From assembly GCA_900556255.1 (NCBI GenBank), contig USNZ01000104.1, positions 1 to 5,592 of the forward strand: DNA of 5,592 bases. Direction: 5' to 3'. A program made the translations under genes and the position numbers. Below, piece by piece: positions 1 through 5,592 of the stretch. The notes beneath the pieces were generated by a model. The model worked only from the letters and a program-made list of their open reading frames with translations. It was not told where the DNA came from and made no database searches. The stretch's first letter is position 1. Every line of letters begins with the position of its first letter. This stretch comes from an uncultured Oscillospiraceae bacterium (GTDB taxonomy: Bacteria; Bacillota; Clostridia; Oscillospirales; Ruminococcaceae).

Positions 1-876
1 GTTCTCGTTGCTGGTGGGGCAGTGGGCGATCATCACGCGGTTGCGTTTCATCAGGGCCTGCTCCTCCTCGCCACTGTAAATGCAGTGCGCCATCACGGTG
101 GGCACCTCGCCGCCAAACAGGCCGTGGCGGCTGTAACTTTCGCCGTAAAAGCGGGTGTCGGGGCAAAGCTCGGCCACCCACTCGATCTCAGACGGATTCT
201 CCGAAAGATGGCTTTGCGCGGGGACTTTGTATTCGACAGCCAGCTTGCCCAGCCCCGCCATATATTCGTCGCCCGTGCTGGGGGTAAAGCGCGGGGTCAG
301 CATGGGACGCACCGCACCGCTGTGCAGCATATCCTCGGCGCGGCAGGCGTCCAGCCAGCGGCGCGTCTCGGCAAGGCCGACGGCGGCGCTCGGCTCACGG
401 TAGCTGTCGGGACTGTTGCGATCCATCGCCAGCTTGCCCACAAAGGCACCCAGCCCGGCGTCCTTCAGCTGGTGCATCAATTCCAGCGTGGCGTCGGTGT
501 GCAGCGTGGCAAAAATGCAGGCGCGGGTCGTGGCGCTGGCTTTTAAGTCGCGCACAAAATGGCCGTAGCCCAGCTTGGCGTAGTCGGGGTCGGCATAGCG
601 GGATTCCTCGGGGTAGGTGTAGCGCTGCAGCCAGTCCAGCAGCTCTAAGTCCATCGCCGTGCCGCAGTAGCTGTACTGGGGCGCGTGCAGGTGCAGGTCC
701 ACAAGACCCGGTGTGATCAGCTGCCCGTCGTAGTCCAGCACCGGCACCCCGGCGGGGGCATCGGGCGAAAACGCGGCGCAGACGCCGTCCTCACACAAAA
801 GATAGCCCGTGCGCACCCGCAGCGCATCGGGGGTGGGCGTGTCCACAAAAGTGCCGTGTAAAGCAAAGCGGTTCAT
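1..876 (-). CDS. guaD: Guanine deaminase (amidohydrolase), N-terminal 292 residues, 3' end cut by window edge
   Basis: Converts guanine to xanthine and ammonia (EC 3.5.4.3) in the cytoplasm, for purine salvage or catabolism. Reading the minus strand from ATG at 876 gives 292 uninterrupted codons up to base 1. Visible motifs: a short N-terminal beta part (1-55); PGLVDLHLHAPQY at about 56-68 with zinc ligands H62 and H64 and likely guanine-contacting Q67; the family-typical LLDWLQRYTYPEE at 79-91; TPRF at 194-197 (R196 likely contacts the base); QSHLSEN with zinc ligand H223; MAHC with H264; and AHCPTSN at 284-290. Recalled human guanine deaminase aligns almost block by block, which separates this from other chlorohydrolase-like amidohydrolases. 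The final metal-binding Asp (GTD motif) lies outside the window, so intactness cannot be confirmed; known homologues run roughly 420-450 residues. It is divergent from the ymfF operon, with its own RBS and promoter. Confidence 0.93.
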   Translation of the reverse strand, partial: MNRFALHGTFVDTPTPDALRVRTGYLLCEDGVCAAFSPDAPAGVPVLDYDGQLITPGLVDLHLHAPQYSYCGTAMDLELLDWLQRYTYPEESRYADPDYAKLGYGHFVRDLKASATTRACIFATLHTDATLELMHQLKDAGLGAFVGKLAMDRNSPDSYREPSAAVGLAETRRWLDACRAEDMLHSGAVRPMLTPRFTPSTGDEYMAGLGKLAVEYKVPAQSHLSENPSEIEWVAELCPDTRFYGESYSRHGLFGGEVPTVMAHCIYSGEEEQALMKRNRVMIAHCPTSNEN

Positions 877-884
877 AAAGGTAA

Positions 885-889
885 CCTCC
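885..889 (-). promoter_or_regulatory. Ribosome binding site of guaD
   Basis: The minus strand reads GGAGG, 8 nt before the ATG at 876. This near-perfect anti-16S match fixes the guaD start and makes any other start unlikely. Confidence 0.85.
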
Positions 890-908
890 GATAAATACTG
901 TACCTTCT

Positions 909-937
909 ATTATACCGTACCTGCCGCCAAGCTGCAA
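909..937 (-). promoter_or_regulatory. Probable sigma-A-type promoter of guaD
   Basis: On the minus strand a perfect TATAAT -10 box (plus-strand 909-914) is preceded by a 17-nt spacer and a weak -35, TTGCAG (932-937; first three bases match consensus). Transcription would start near 902 and give a leader of roughly 25 nt. The weak -35 overlaps a tandem octamer repeat, so an activator or repressor there is possible but unproven. Confidence 0.6.
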
Positions 938-947
938 GTCTGCAAGT
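932..947. repeat. Perfect tandem 8-bp direct repeat between divergent promoters
   Basis: The octamer CTGCAAGT occurs twice head-to-tail (932-939, 940-947). It covers the predicted guaD -35 and lies immediately upstream of the plus-strand -35. It could be a regulator half-site pair or a duplication by slippage; the sequence alone does not decide. Confidence 0.6.
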
Positions 948-952
948 TAGGA

Positions 953-981
953 TTTACTTTTTCATAAAATGGGCGTATAAT
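953..981 (+). promoter_or_regulatory. Probable sigma-A-type promoter of the ymfF-ymfH-lgt-folD operon
   Basis: The -35 TTTACT (953-958, 4 of 6 consensus bases) and a perfect -10 TATAAT (976-981) are separated by 17 nt. Transcription should start around 988-989, giving a leader of only about 25 nt to the preferred TTG start at 1014. The four downstream genes are tightly spaced with no other clear promoter, so this probably drives all of them. Confidence 0.7.
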
Positions 982-1001
982 ATAAAAGATTATTGTTAAG
1001 T

Positions 1002-1005
1002 GAGG
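1002..1005 (+). promoter_or_regulatory. Ribosome binding site deciding the ymfF TTG start
   Basis: GAGG lies 8 nt before TTG at 1014. The alternative in-frame TTG at 993 would lie only about 5 nt after the predicted transcription start and has no purine-rich site in front of it. An in-frame TAA at 978-980 rules out any start farther upstream. The 1014 start is therefore preferred. Confidence 0.65.
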
Positions 1006-1013
1006 ATTTACGA

Positions 1014-2309
1014 TTGGAACGCAAACAACTGGCACCCGGCGTGCATATCACAACGCTGGAAGCCGATAAATTCAACCGCTGCCGCATCGCCATCCATCTG
1101 CGGTTCCCCGCGCGGCGCGACACCGCCACGCTGGACGCCGTGCTGACCCAGGTGCTGGAGCGCGGCTATGCGGCCTGCCCCGATATGACCGCCCTGTCCC
1201 GCAAGCTGGCGGGGCTGTACGGTGCGGATCTGGGCGTGGAGCTTAGCGGCGCGGGCATAGACCGTGTGCTGTCGGCGGATATCTGCGGCATCAAGGACGC
1301 CTACGCGCTGGCAGGGGAAAACCTGACCGACGCCTACGCCGATATCGTTTTCGGCACTGTGTTTGAGCCGTACCTTGTGGACGGTGTCTTTGACGCCGAG
1401 GCTGTGCGCATCGAGACCGAGACCCAGGCACGGCGTCTGCAGGCTGAGTTCAACGCCAAGCGGCTGTACTGTGTGCGCCAGGCGCGCCGCAAGTTTTACG
1501 GCGATTCCCCCGCGGGCATCGAGCTGGGCGGCTACCCCGATGAGCTGGCCTCCGTCACGCCCGCAGCCCTGAAAGCCGAGTACGACCGCATTTTGACGCA
1601 GTCCCGCATCGACGTGATGGTGCAGGGTACCGATGCCGCGCGGGTGGCGGAAAAGCTGCTGCACCGCCTGGACGGTGTGCGGCGCGACCCGCAGGAGCCG
1701 GGTGCGCTTGTGGCCATGCCCCGCACGCCGCTGCGCCGCTATACCGAAAAACTGCCCGGCCTGACGCAAGCCAAGCTGTGTATGCTGTTTACGACCGGCA
1801 GCGCCGATGATGTACCCACCGTCAGCGCCCTGCGCGTGGCGATGAACCTGCTGGGCGGCGCGTCCACAAGCCGACTTTTTATGAATGTGCGCGAAAAGCA
1901 ATCGCTGTGCTACTACTGCGGCGCGGCGGCGCACCGCGCCACGGGCGCCATGATGATCGATTCCGCCGTCGAACCCGGCAAGGTCATGCAGGCGGAGGCG
2001 GCTATGCTGGCCGAGTGGGAGGGACTGAAAAAAGGTCCCATCACGCAGGAGGAAATGGACGACTGCCGCCGCGGGCTGCTTTCGGGCATGGACGCGCTGG
2101 AGGACAGCCTCTCCGCCCTGGAGGGCTGGTACTACGGGCAGATCCTGCGCGGCGAGCCGCTGTATCCGCCCGCCTACGGCAAGGTGCTGACAAGCGCCGT
2201 TACCATCGACGAGGTGCGCCGTGTGCTGGAACGGTACAGCTACTCGGTGGGGTATGTGGTCACCGCCCGCCCCGGCACCGAGGGAAAGGGGGACCCCGAT
2301 GAGGAATAA
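1014..2309 (+). CDS. ymfF: M16 family (insulinase/pitrilysin-like) protein YmfF (also written YfmF), probably catalytically inactive
   Basis: A 431-residue cytoplasmic-looking protein with no signal peptide or membrane segment, and a TTG start. Its length fits the Bacillus YmfF family (about 425 residues). The N-terminal M16 half carries LTQVLERGYAACPDMTALSRKLAGLYGA-type sequence from residue 44. Where the active partner has HFMEH, this protein has QVLER (46-50): the glutamate stays but both zinc-binding histidines are gone. The C-terminal half has SRLFMNVREKQSLCYY (286-301), which resembles the Arg/Tyr region that helps bind substrate in inactive M16 subunits. By family knowledge it should pair with YmfH as the non-catalytic half of an M16B-like heterodimer. 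Databases label the pair as associated with EF-P 5-aminopentanol modification; the true substrate is not shown here. The end overlaps ymfH by 11 nt, suggesting translational coupling and fixed stoichiometry. Confidence 0.88.
   Translation: MERKQLAPGVHITTLEADKFNRCRIAIHLRFPARRDTATLDAVLTQVLERGYAACPDMTALSRKLAGLYGADLGVELSGAGIDRVLSADICGIKDAYALAGENLTDAYADIVFGTVFEPYLVDGVFDAEAVRIETETQARRLQAEFNAKRLYCVRQARRKFYGDSPAGIELGGYPDELASVTPAALKAEYDRILTQSRIDVMVQGTDAARVAEKLLHRLDGVRRDPQEPGALVAMPRTPLRRYTEKLPGLTQAKLCMLFTTGSADDVPTVSALRVAMNLLGGASTSRLFMNVREKQSLCYYCGAAAHRATGAMMIDSAVEPGKVMQAEAAMLAEWEGLKKGPITQEEMDDCRRGLLSGMDALEDSLSALEGWYYGQILRGEPLYPPAYGKVLTSAVTIDEVRRVLERYSYSVGYVVTARPGTEGKGDPDEE
2288..2292 (+). promoter_or_regulatory. 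Ribosome binding site of ymfH inside the ymfF 3' end
   Basis: AAAGGGGGA has its G run at 2288-2292, 6 nt before ATG 2299, within the last codons of ymfF. It selects 2299 over an upstream in-frame ATG at 2221 that would add 26 residues (many Pro/Ala/Arg) encoded by another frame of ymfF. Confidence 0.7.
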
Positions 2310-3582
2310 TACACCCTCCGCCGCAAGCAGCGCCGTGGGCTGCCAAAGCGTTACGCTGCCCAGCGGGCTGCGCGTGATCTGCCGCACCATGCCGGGTTAC
2401 AGCTCGGTGCAAGGCTTTTATGCCACGGATTTCGGTTCGGTGCATCGTCAGTTTACGCTGGACGGGCGCACGGTCACCCTGCCCGCCGGCACGGCCCATT
2501 TTATGGAGCACAAAATGTGCGAAACCGCCGCGGGCGACACCTTTGCCATGTACGCCAAAACGGGCGCATCCGCCAACGCCTTTACGGGCTATGACCGCAC
2601 CTGCTACGTCTTTTCCGCCACCGAAAAAATCGACGAAAATCTGGATATTCTGCTGGGTCAGGTGGGCAAACCGTGGTTCACCAAGGCGAGCATCGCCAAG
2701 GAACAGGGCATCATCGCACAGGAAATCAAAATGTACGACGACAGCCCCGACTGGCGGCTGCTGAACGCCCTGTTCTGCGGGCTGTACCGCGCCCACCCCC
2801 TGCGGGAGGACATCGCCGGCACCGTGCAGAGTATTGCCGAAATCACCCCGCCGCTGCTGTACGACTGTGCCAAGGCGTTCTACGCACCGCAAAACATGGT
2901 GCTGTCGGTGGCGGGTAAAATCACACTGGGCCGTGTGGTCGAGGCCTGCAAGCGCAACGGTCTGTACCGCGCGCGCAAGCCCCACACCGTAAGTTGGGAT
3001 ATCCCCGCAGAAACAGGGCCTGTACCGCAAAAAGAGCAGCACTTTACCATGCCGATCAACCGCCCCTGCTTCGGCGTTGCCTACCGCGAGCCGCCACTGG
3101 AAAAGGGCGACCTCAAGCGGGAGCTTCTGCTGGCGATGCTCAGCGATTTGATTTGCGGCGGCCTGACGGATTTCTACCGTGAATTGTACGATACATCGCT
3201 GGTAAATCCGGGCTTTGCCGGGGATTGCGTCACCGCACCGGGCGCTTGCTGTGTTGCCTTTACCGGCGAGAGCGAGCAGCCCCGCCAAGTCGCCGCGCTG
3301 CTGCAGCAGGAAATCGAACGTCTGCGCCGTGAGGGCCTTGACCCGGAAATTTTCCGCCTGGTCAAAAACCAGATGTACGGCGAAACGCTGGGCAGCATGG
3401 AGCAGCCCGACGAAGCCGCCGAGGACGCTGCCGACGCCTGCCTAAAAGGGCGCACGCTGGCAGAGGAAATTGAGGCACTGGCGGCGCTGACCGTGCAGGA
3501 CGCCGACGCGCTGCTGCGCACCGCCCTGCGGGAGGAAAACCGCGCCTATGTGCAAATCGACCCCGCCGAGGACGGGGATTGA
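2299..3582 (+). CDS. ymfH: M16 family zinc metallopeptidase YmfH (also written YfmH)
   Basis: A 427-residue soluble zinc peptidase, the same length class as Bacillus YmfH. GTAHFMEHKMCE contains the inverted zinc motif HxxEH at H67, E70 and H71 (E70 catalytic). The third ligand is probably E142 in EQGIIAQEIKMYDDSPDWR (135-153), a segment highly typical of YmfH. The chain then runs through the M16 linker into a C-terminal domain with a FYRELYDTSLVNPGF stretch (292-306). All expected active-site residues are present, so activity is likely, with YmfF as the inactive partner. Substrates of this pair are not firmly established; a short peptide or a processing role linked to EF-P modification is the database view. 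ATG 2299 is chosen because a G-rich RBS precedes it and the remaining length fits the family. A 13-nt gap separates it from lgt. Confidence 0.92.
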   Translation: MRNNTPSAASSAVGCQSVTLPSGLRVICRTMPGYSSVQGFYATDFGSVHRQFTLDGRTVTLPAGTAHFMEHKMCETAAGDTFAMYAKTGASANAFTGYDRTCYVFSATEKIDENLDILLGQVGKPWFTKASIAKEQGIIAQEIKMYDDSPDWRLLNALFCGLYRAHPLREDIAGTVQSIAEITPPLLYDCAKAFYAPQNMVLSVAGKITLGRVVEACKRNGLYRARKPHTVSWDIPAETGPVPQKEQHFTMPINRPCFGVAYREPPLEKGDLKRELLLAMLSDLICGGLTDFYRELYDTSLVNPGFAGDCVTAPGACCVAFTGESEQPRQVAALLQQEIERLRREGLDPEIFRLVKNQMYGETLGSMEQPDEAAEDAADACLKGRTLAEEIEALAALTVQDADALLRTALREENRAYVQIDPAEDGD

Positions 3583-3587
3583 GGAGG
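3582..3587 (+). promoter_or_regulatory. Consensus ribosome binding site of lgt
   Basis: A perfect AGGAGG begins at the last base of the ymfH TGA and lies 8 nt before ATG 3596. It decides for this start over an in-frame ATG at 3548 inside ymfH, and its overlap with the stop codon suggests ribosome hand-over between the genes. Confidence 0.85.
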
Positions 3588-3595
3588 CAAGTATC

Positions 3596-4633
3596 ATGAT
3601 CTATCACGTGCAATTCCCCGCCTTGGGGTGGGAGTTTACCATCAACCGCGTGGCGCTGTCCATCGGCGGGTTCAACATTTACTGGTACGGCGTCATCATC
3701 GCCACAGGTATGCTGCTGGCGCTGCTGTTCGCCTTCCGCACGGCGACGGATTTCGGCATTGACTCCGACCGTCTGGTGGATGTTGTCGCCGTCGGCACCG
3801 TTATGGCAATCGTCTGTGCGCGTGTTTATTACGTTGCTATGGCACCTTTTGAATACCAAAGCGTATGGGAGATGATCGACATCCGCCAGGGCGGCATTGC
3901 CATCTACGGCGCGGTCATCGGTGCGTTTATCTTTGGCGGGCTGGCCGCCAAGTGGCGCAAGGTGCCGCTGCTGCCGCTGTTCGACCTGGCGTCCATGGGC
4001 TTTTTGATCGGGCAGGGCATCGGCCGCTGGGGCAACTTTGTCAATCAGGAAGCCTTCGGCACCAACACCACCCTGCCGTGGGGTATGTACAGCGAAGGCA
4101 CCGAGGCATATCTGAAATCCATGCAGGTCACCCTGAAGGCGGGTGCCACCGTGGACCCCGCGCTGCCCGTGCATCCTACCTTTTTATATGAGAGTATCTG
4201 GTGCCTGGTCGGCTTTGCGATGCTGGCAGCGCTGATCAAGCACCGCAAATTCAACGGGCAGATCTTCCTCAGCTATGCCGTGTGGTATGGCTTGGGGCGC
4301 TCGTGGATCGAGGGGCTGCGCACCGATTCGCTGCTGATCGGCAGCACGGGTCTGCGCGCCAGCCAGCTGTTTGCCATCGTCACGGTGCTGGTGTCGCTGG
4401 TGCTGCTGGGTATCGGCTTCTACCGTGCGCGCGGCAAGCAGCTGTGGGTCACACTGGCCGTGGCCGATTTGAAAAAACAGGCACAGGCGGGGGAACGCTT
4501 TGCCCCCGACACCCTGCCCGCCAACGCCTCCCACGCGGAGTTTGTCAAGGCCACCAAGGCGATGAACGACCGCTTGGCCGAGCTGGATTTGACGGTTCCC
4601 GACGTGGAGGAGCTGGAAAACCCCGAGCAATAA
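3596..4633 (+). CDS. lgt: Phosphatidylglycerol--prolipoprotein diacylglyceryl transferase Lgt
   Basis: An integral membrane enzyme (EC 2.5.1.145) that moves a diacylglyceryl group from phosphatidylglycerol to the lipobox cysteine of prolipoproteins, the first step of lipoprotein maturation. It has 345 residues. Hydrophobic segments lie near 26-48, 60-82, 99-118, 125-142, 200-215, 222-236 and 256-276, consistent with about seven membrane spans. Signature motifs: RQGGIAIYG (97-105), where Tyr replaces the His of the E. coli HGGL motif, as is usual in Bacillota; GRWGNFVNQE (143-152) with essential-type R143; HPTFLYES (193-200); and GRSWIEGLRTDS (234-245), with R235 probably matching E. coli R239. 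The core ends near 285. A charged hydrophilic tail of about 60 residues follows, making it longer than most Lgt proteins (about 260-300). The stop at 4631-4633 lies 23 nt before folD. Confidence 0.96.
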   Translation: MIYHVQFPALGWEFTINRVALSIGGFNIYWYGVIIATGMLLALLFAFRTATDFGIDSDRLVDVVAVGTVMAIVCARVYYVAMAPFEYQSVWEMIDIRQGGIAIYGAVIGAFIFGGLAAKWRKVPLLPLFDLASMGFLIGQGIGRWGNFVNQEAFGTNTTLPWGMYSEGTEAYLKSMQVTLKAGATVDPALPVHPTFLYESIWCLVGFAMLAALIKHRKFNGQIFLSYAVWYGLGRSWIEGLRTDSLLIGSTGLRASQLFAIVTVLVSLVLLGIGFYRARGKQLWVTLAVADLKKQAQAGERFAPDTLPANASHAEFVKATKAMNDRLAELDLTVPDVEELENPEQ

Positions 4634-4642
4634 AACGAGGAA

Positions 4643-4648
4643 AGAGGG
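4643..4648 (+). promoter_or_regulatory. Ribosome binding site of folD
   Basis: AGAGGG lies 8 nt before ATG 4657 in the 23-nt gap after lgt, with a second GAGG at 4637-4640 farther away. It sets the folD start; the reading frame stays open upstream inside lgt but that part is out-of-frame lgt sequence. Confidence 0.75.
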
Positions 4649-4656
4649 AAAAGTAT

Positions 4657-5508
4657 ATGGCAATCCTTGACGGAAAAGCACTGGCCGCCGCCACCAAGGC
4701 GGAGGCTGCCCAAAAGGTGCAGGCGCTGCGCGAAAAGGGCATCGTCCCGTGCCTGGCCGTGGTGCTGGTGGGCGAAAACCCCGCCAGCCAGGTGTATGTG
4801 CGCGGTAAGGTGAACGACTGCGCCGAATGCGGCATCGAGAGCCGCAGCATCCGCATGGCCGAGACCTCCACGCAGGACGAGGTGCTGGCGCAGGTGCGTG
4901 CGCTGGCGGCGGATGCGTCGGTACACGGCATCCTTGTGCAGCTGCCGCTGCCCGCGCAGATCAGCGAAAAAGCGGTCATCGACGCCATCCCGCCCGAAAA
5001 GGACGTGGACGGTTTTTCGCCCGTCAATGTGGGGCGTATGCAGATCGGCGAGCCTTGCTATCTGCCCTGCACCCCGGCGGGCTGCATCCGCATGATCGAG
5101 TCTACCGGCACCGACATAAGCGGCAAAAACGCCGTGGTCATCGGCCGCAGCAACATTGTCGGCAAGCCCGCCGCCATGCTGCTGCTGGAGAAAAACGCCA
5201 CGGTCACCATCTGCCACTCCAAGACGAAAAACCTTAAGGAGATCTGCGCAGCCGCCGATATTCTGGTGGCGGCCGTGGGCCGCGCGGGCTTTGTGACCGG
5301 CGATATGGTCAAGCCGGGCGCAGTCGTCATTGACGTGGGCATCAACCGCGGTGCCGACGGCAAGCTGCACGGCGATGTGGACTTTGCCGCCGCGGCCGAA
5401 AAAGCCGCCTTTATCACCCCCGTGCCCGGCGGCGTCGGCCCCATGACCCGCGCCATGCTTATGCTCAACACCGTGCAGGCGGCCGCCCGCCAAAACGGTT
5501 TGGTATAA
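4657..5508 (+). CDS. folD: Bifunctional methylenetetrahydrofolate dehydrogenase / methenyltetrahydrofolate cyclohydrolase FolD
   Basis: A cytosolic one-carbon enzyme (EC 1.5.1.5 and 3.5.4.9) that oxidises 5,10-methylene-THF with NAD(P)+ and hydrolyses the product to 10-formyl-THF, which supplies purine synthesis and fMet-tRNA formylation. The 283 residues match the usual length. The N-terminal catalytic domain shows VGENPASQVYVRGK (38-51) with Y47 and the catalytic-type K51, GILVQLPLP (91-99) with Q95, and PPEKDVDGF (112-120) with folate-contacting D118. The Rossmann part has the dinucleotide motif VVIGRSNIVGKP (160-171), HSKT (187-190) and DVGIN (226-230). The C-terminal signature PVPGGVGPMT (255-264) is intact. 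No key residue is missing. It is the last gene of the visible operon, after lgt; a folate enzyme here fits housekeeping clustering better than a shared pathway. Confidence 0.98.
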   Translation: MAILDGKALAAATKAEAAQKVQALREKGIVPCLAVVLVGENPASQVYVRGKVNDCAECGIESRSIRMAETSTQDEVLAQVRALAADASVHGILVQLPLPAQISEKAVIDAIPPEKDVDGFSPVNVGRMQIGEPCYLPCTPAGCIRMIESTGTDISGKNAVVIGRSNIVGKPAAMLLLEKNATVTICHSKTKNLKEICAAADILVAAVGRAGFVTGDMVKPGAVVIDVGINRGADGKLHGDVDFAAAAEKAAFITPVPGGVGPMTRAMLMLNTVQAAARQNGLV

Positions 5509-5512
5509 AGAA

Positions 5513-5544
5513 AAACTTTGCAGCCTGTCGAAAAAGCAAATTTT
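5513..5544 (+). terminator. Weak candidate terminator hairpin after folD
   Basis: TTTGC (5517-5521) can pair with GCAAA (5536-5540) across a 14-nt loop, and the flanking AAA and TTT add three pairs after one mismatch. The 3' arm runs into TTTT. The stem is short and AT-rich with a large loop, so it is a poor match to a classical intrinsic terminator and is listed only as a possibility. Confidence 0.18.
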
Positions 5545-5550
5545 CAATCC

Positions 5551-5585
5551 ATTTTCATCGGCGGACATGTGCCGACGATGAAAAT
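5551..5585. repeat. Imperfect inverted repeat (hairpin) downstream of folD
   Basis: ATTTTCATCG (5551-5560) and CGATGAAAAT (5576-5585) are perfect 10-bp inverted arms around a 15-nt loop. A longer alternative pairs ATTTTCA with TGAAAAT and then TCGGC (5558-5562) with GCCGA (5571-5575), giving 12 pairs, an 8-nt loop and a 3-nt CGA bulge. No T-run follows on either strand, so it is not a standard intrinsic terminator. It may be an intergenic palindromic repeat or an mRNA 3'-end stabiliser. The remaining bases 5509-5592 show no gene. Confidence 0.55.
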
Positions 5586-5592
5586 ACCGCTA

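Larger units (their letters stand above)
944..1011 (+). repeat. Near-identical 14-bp direct repeats flanking the ymfF promoter
   Basis: AAGTTAGGATTTAC (944-957) recurs as AAGTGAGGATTTAC (998-1011), 13 of 14 bases identical, with starts 54 bp apart, close to five helical turns. The first copy overlaps the plus-strand -35 and the second contains the ymfF Shine-Dalgarno. A paired operator would suit this position, but chance or constraint from the two overlapping signals is also possible. Confidence 0.5.

Noticed and set aside
22..546. 174-codon plus-strand open frame over the left edge
   Set aside because: It lies antisense to guaD, whose full set of zinc-ligand motifs is read on the minus strand; the plus frame has low-complexity Ala/Gly/His/Gln composition.
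877..1013. Riboswitch (for example a purine aptamer) between guaD and ymfF
   Set aside because: Both predicted leaders are only about 25 nt, too short for an aptamer, and no conserved purine-riboswitch core or terminator was seen.
1008..2390. 460-codon open frame on the minus strand opposite ymfF
   Set aside because: It mirrors the ymfF coding frame in GC-rich DNA, is rich in His/Gly/Gln/Arg with no recognisable family, and lacks a plausible RBS. The plus-strand protein is a clear M16 family member.
3692..3703. Tyr instead of His in the Lgt HGGL-type motif considered as an inactivating change
   Set aside because: IAIYG at this site (residues 101-105, near base 3896-3910) is, to my knowledge, common in Bacillota Lgt proteins, and all other signature residues are present, so loss of function is not supported.
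3362..4174. 270-codon minus-strand frame spanning the ymfH-lgt junction
   Set aside because: It crosses two well-supported genes on the other strand, has a His/Gln/Arg/Gly-rich sequence with no motif, and has no matching promoter.
4420..5568. 382-codon minus-strand open frame opposite folD
   Set aside because: It shows the biased composition expected from the reverse complement of a GC-rich gene and covers the unmistakable folD; no motif is visible.

Overview
This GC-rich window reads as ordinary chromosomal DNA from a low-branching Firmicute, most likely a gut Oscillospiraceae/Ruminococcaceae relative (Faecalibacterium/Subdoligranulum/Gemmiger-like). That assignment is inference. It rests on AGGAGG-type ribosome binding sites 6-8 nt before each start, TATAAT-type promoters, GC-ending codons, a Bacillota-style Lgt, and a YmfF/YmfH M16 pair. 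Coding density is high, and the only long non-coding stretch is a 137-bp divergent intergenic region.

Layout. Positions 1-876 on the minus strand hold the first 292 residues of a guanine deaminase (guaD); its C-terminus lies beyond the left edge. The intergenic region at 877-1013 carries two back-to-back promoters, one for guaD (minus) and one for the plus-strand genes, with short repeats between and around them. The plus strand then holds a tightly packed probable operon: ymfF (1014-2309, catalytically degenerate M16 protein), ymfH (2299-3582, M16 protein with an intact HxxEH zinc site, overlapping ymfF by 11 nt), lgt (3596-4633, prolipoprotein diacylglyceryl transferase with a long C-terminal tail) and folD (4657-5508, methylene-THF dehydrogenase/cyclohydrolase). 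Gaps within the operon are -11, 13 and 23 nt and I saw no internal promoter. The last 84 bases hold an imperfect hairpin element and no gene.

How the genes work together. YmfF and YmfH look like the two halves of one M16-type peptidase, one inactive and one catalytic; in Bacillota this pair is annotated as associated with EF-P 5-aminopentanol modification. Lgt starts lipoprotein maturation at the membrane, and FolD makes 10-formyl-THF for purine and initiator fMet-tRNA synthesis. The grouping looks like a housekeeping operon rather than a dedicated pathway. The divergent guaD adds purine salvage/catabolism. I found no mobile element, CRISPR array, tRNA or rRNA, and no convincing evidence of an undescribed system. 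The points most worth a second look are the repeats in the divergent promoter region, the peptidase pair co-transcribed with lgt, the Lgt tail and the terminal hairpin.
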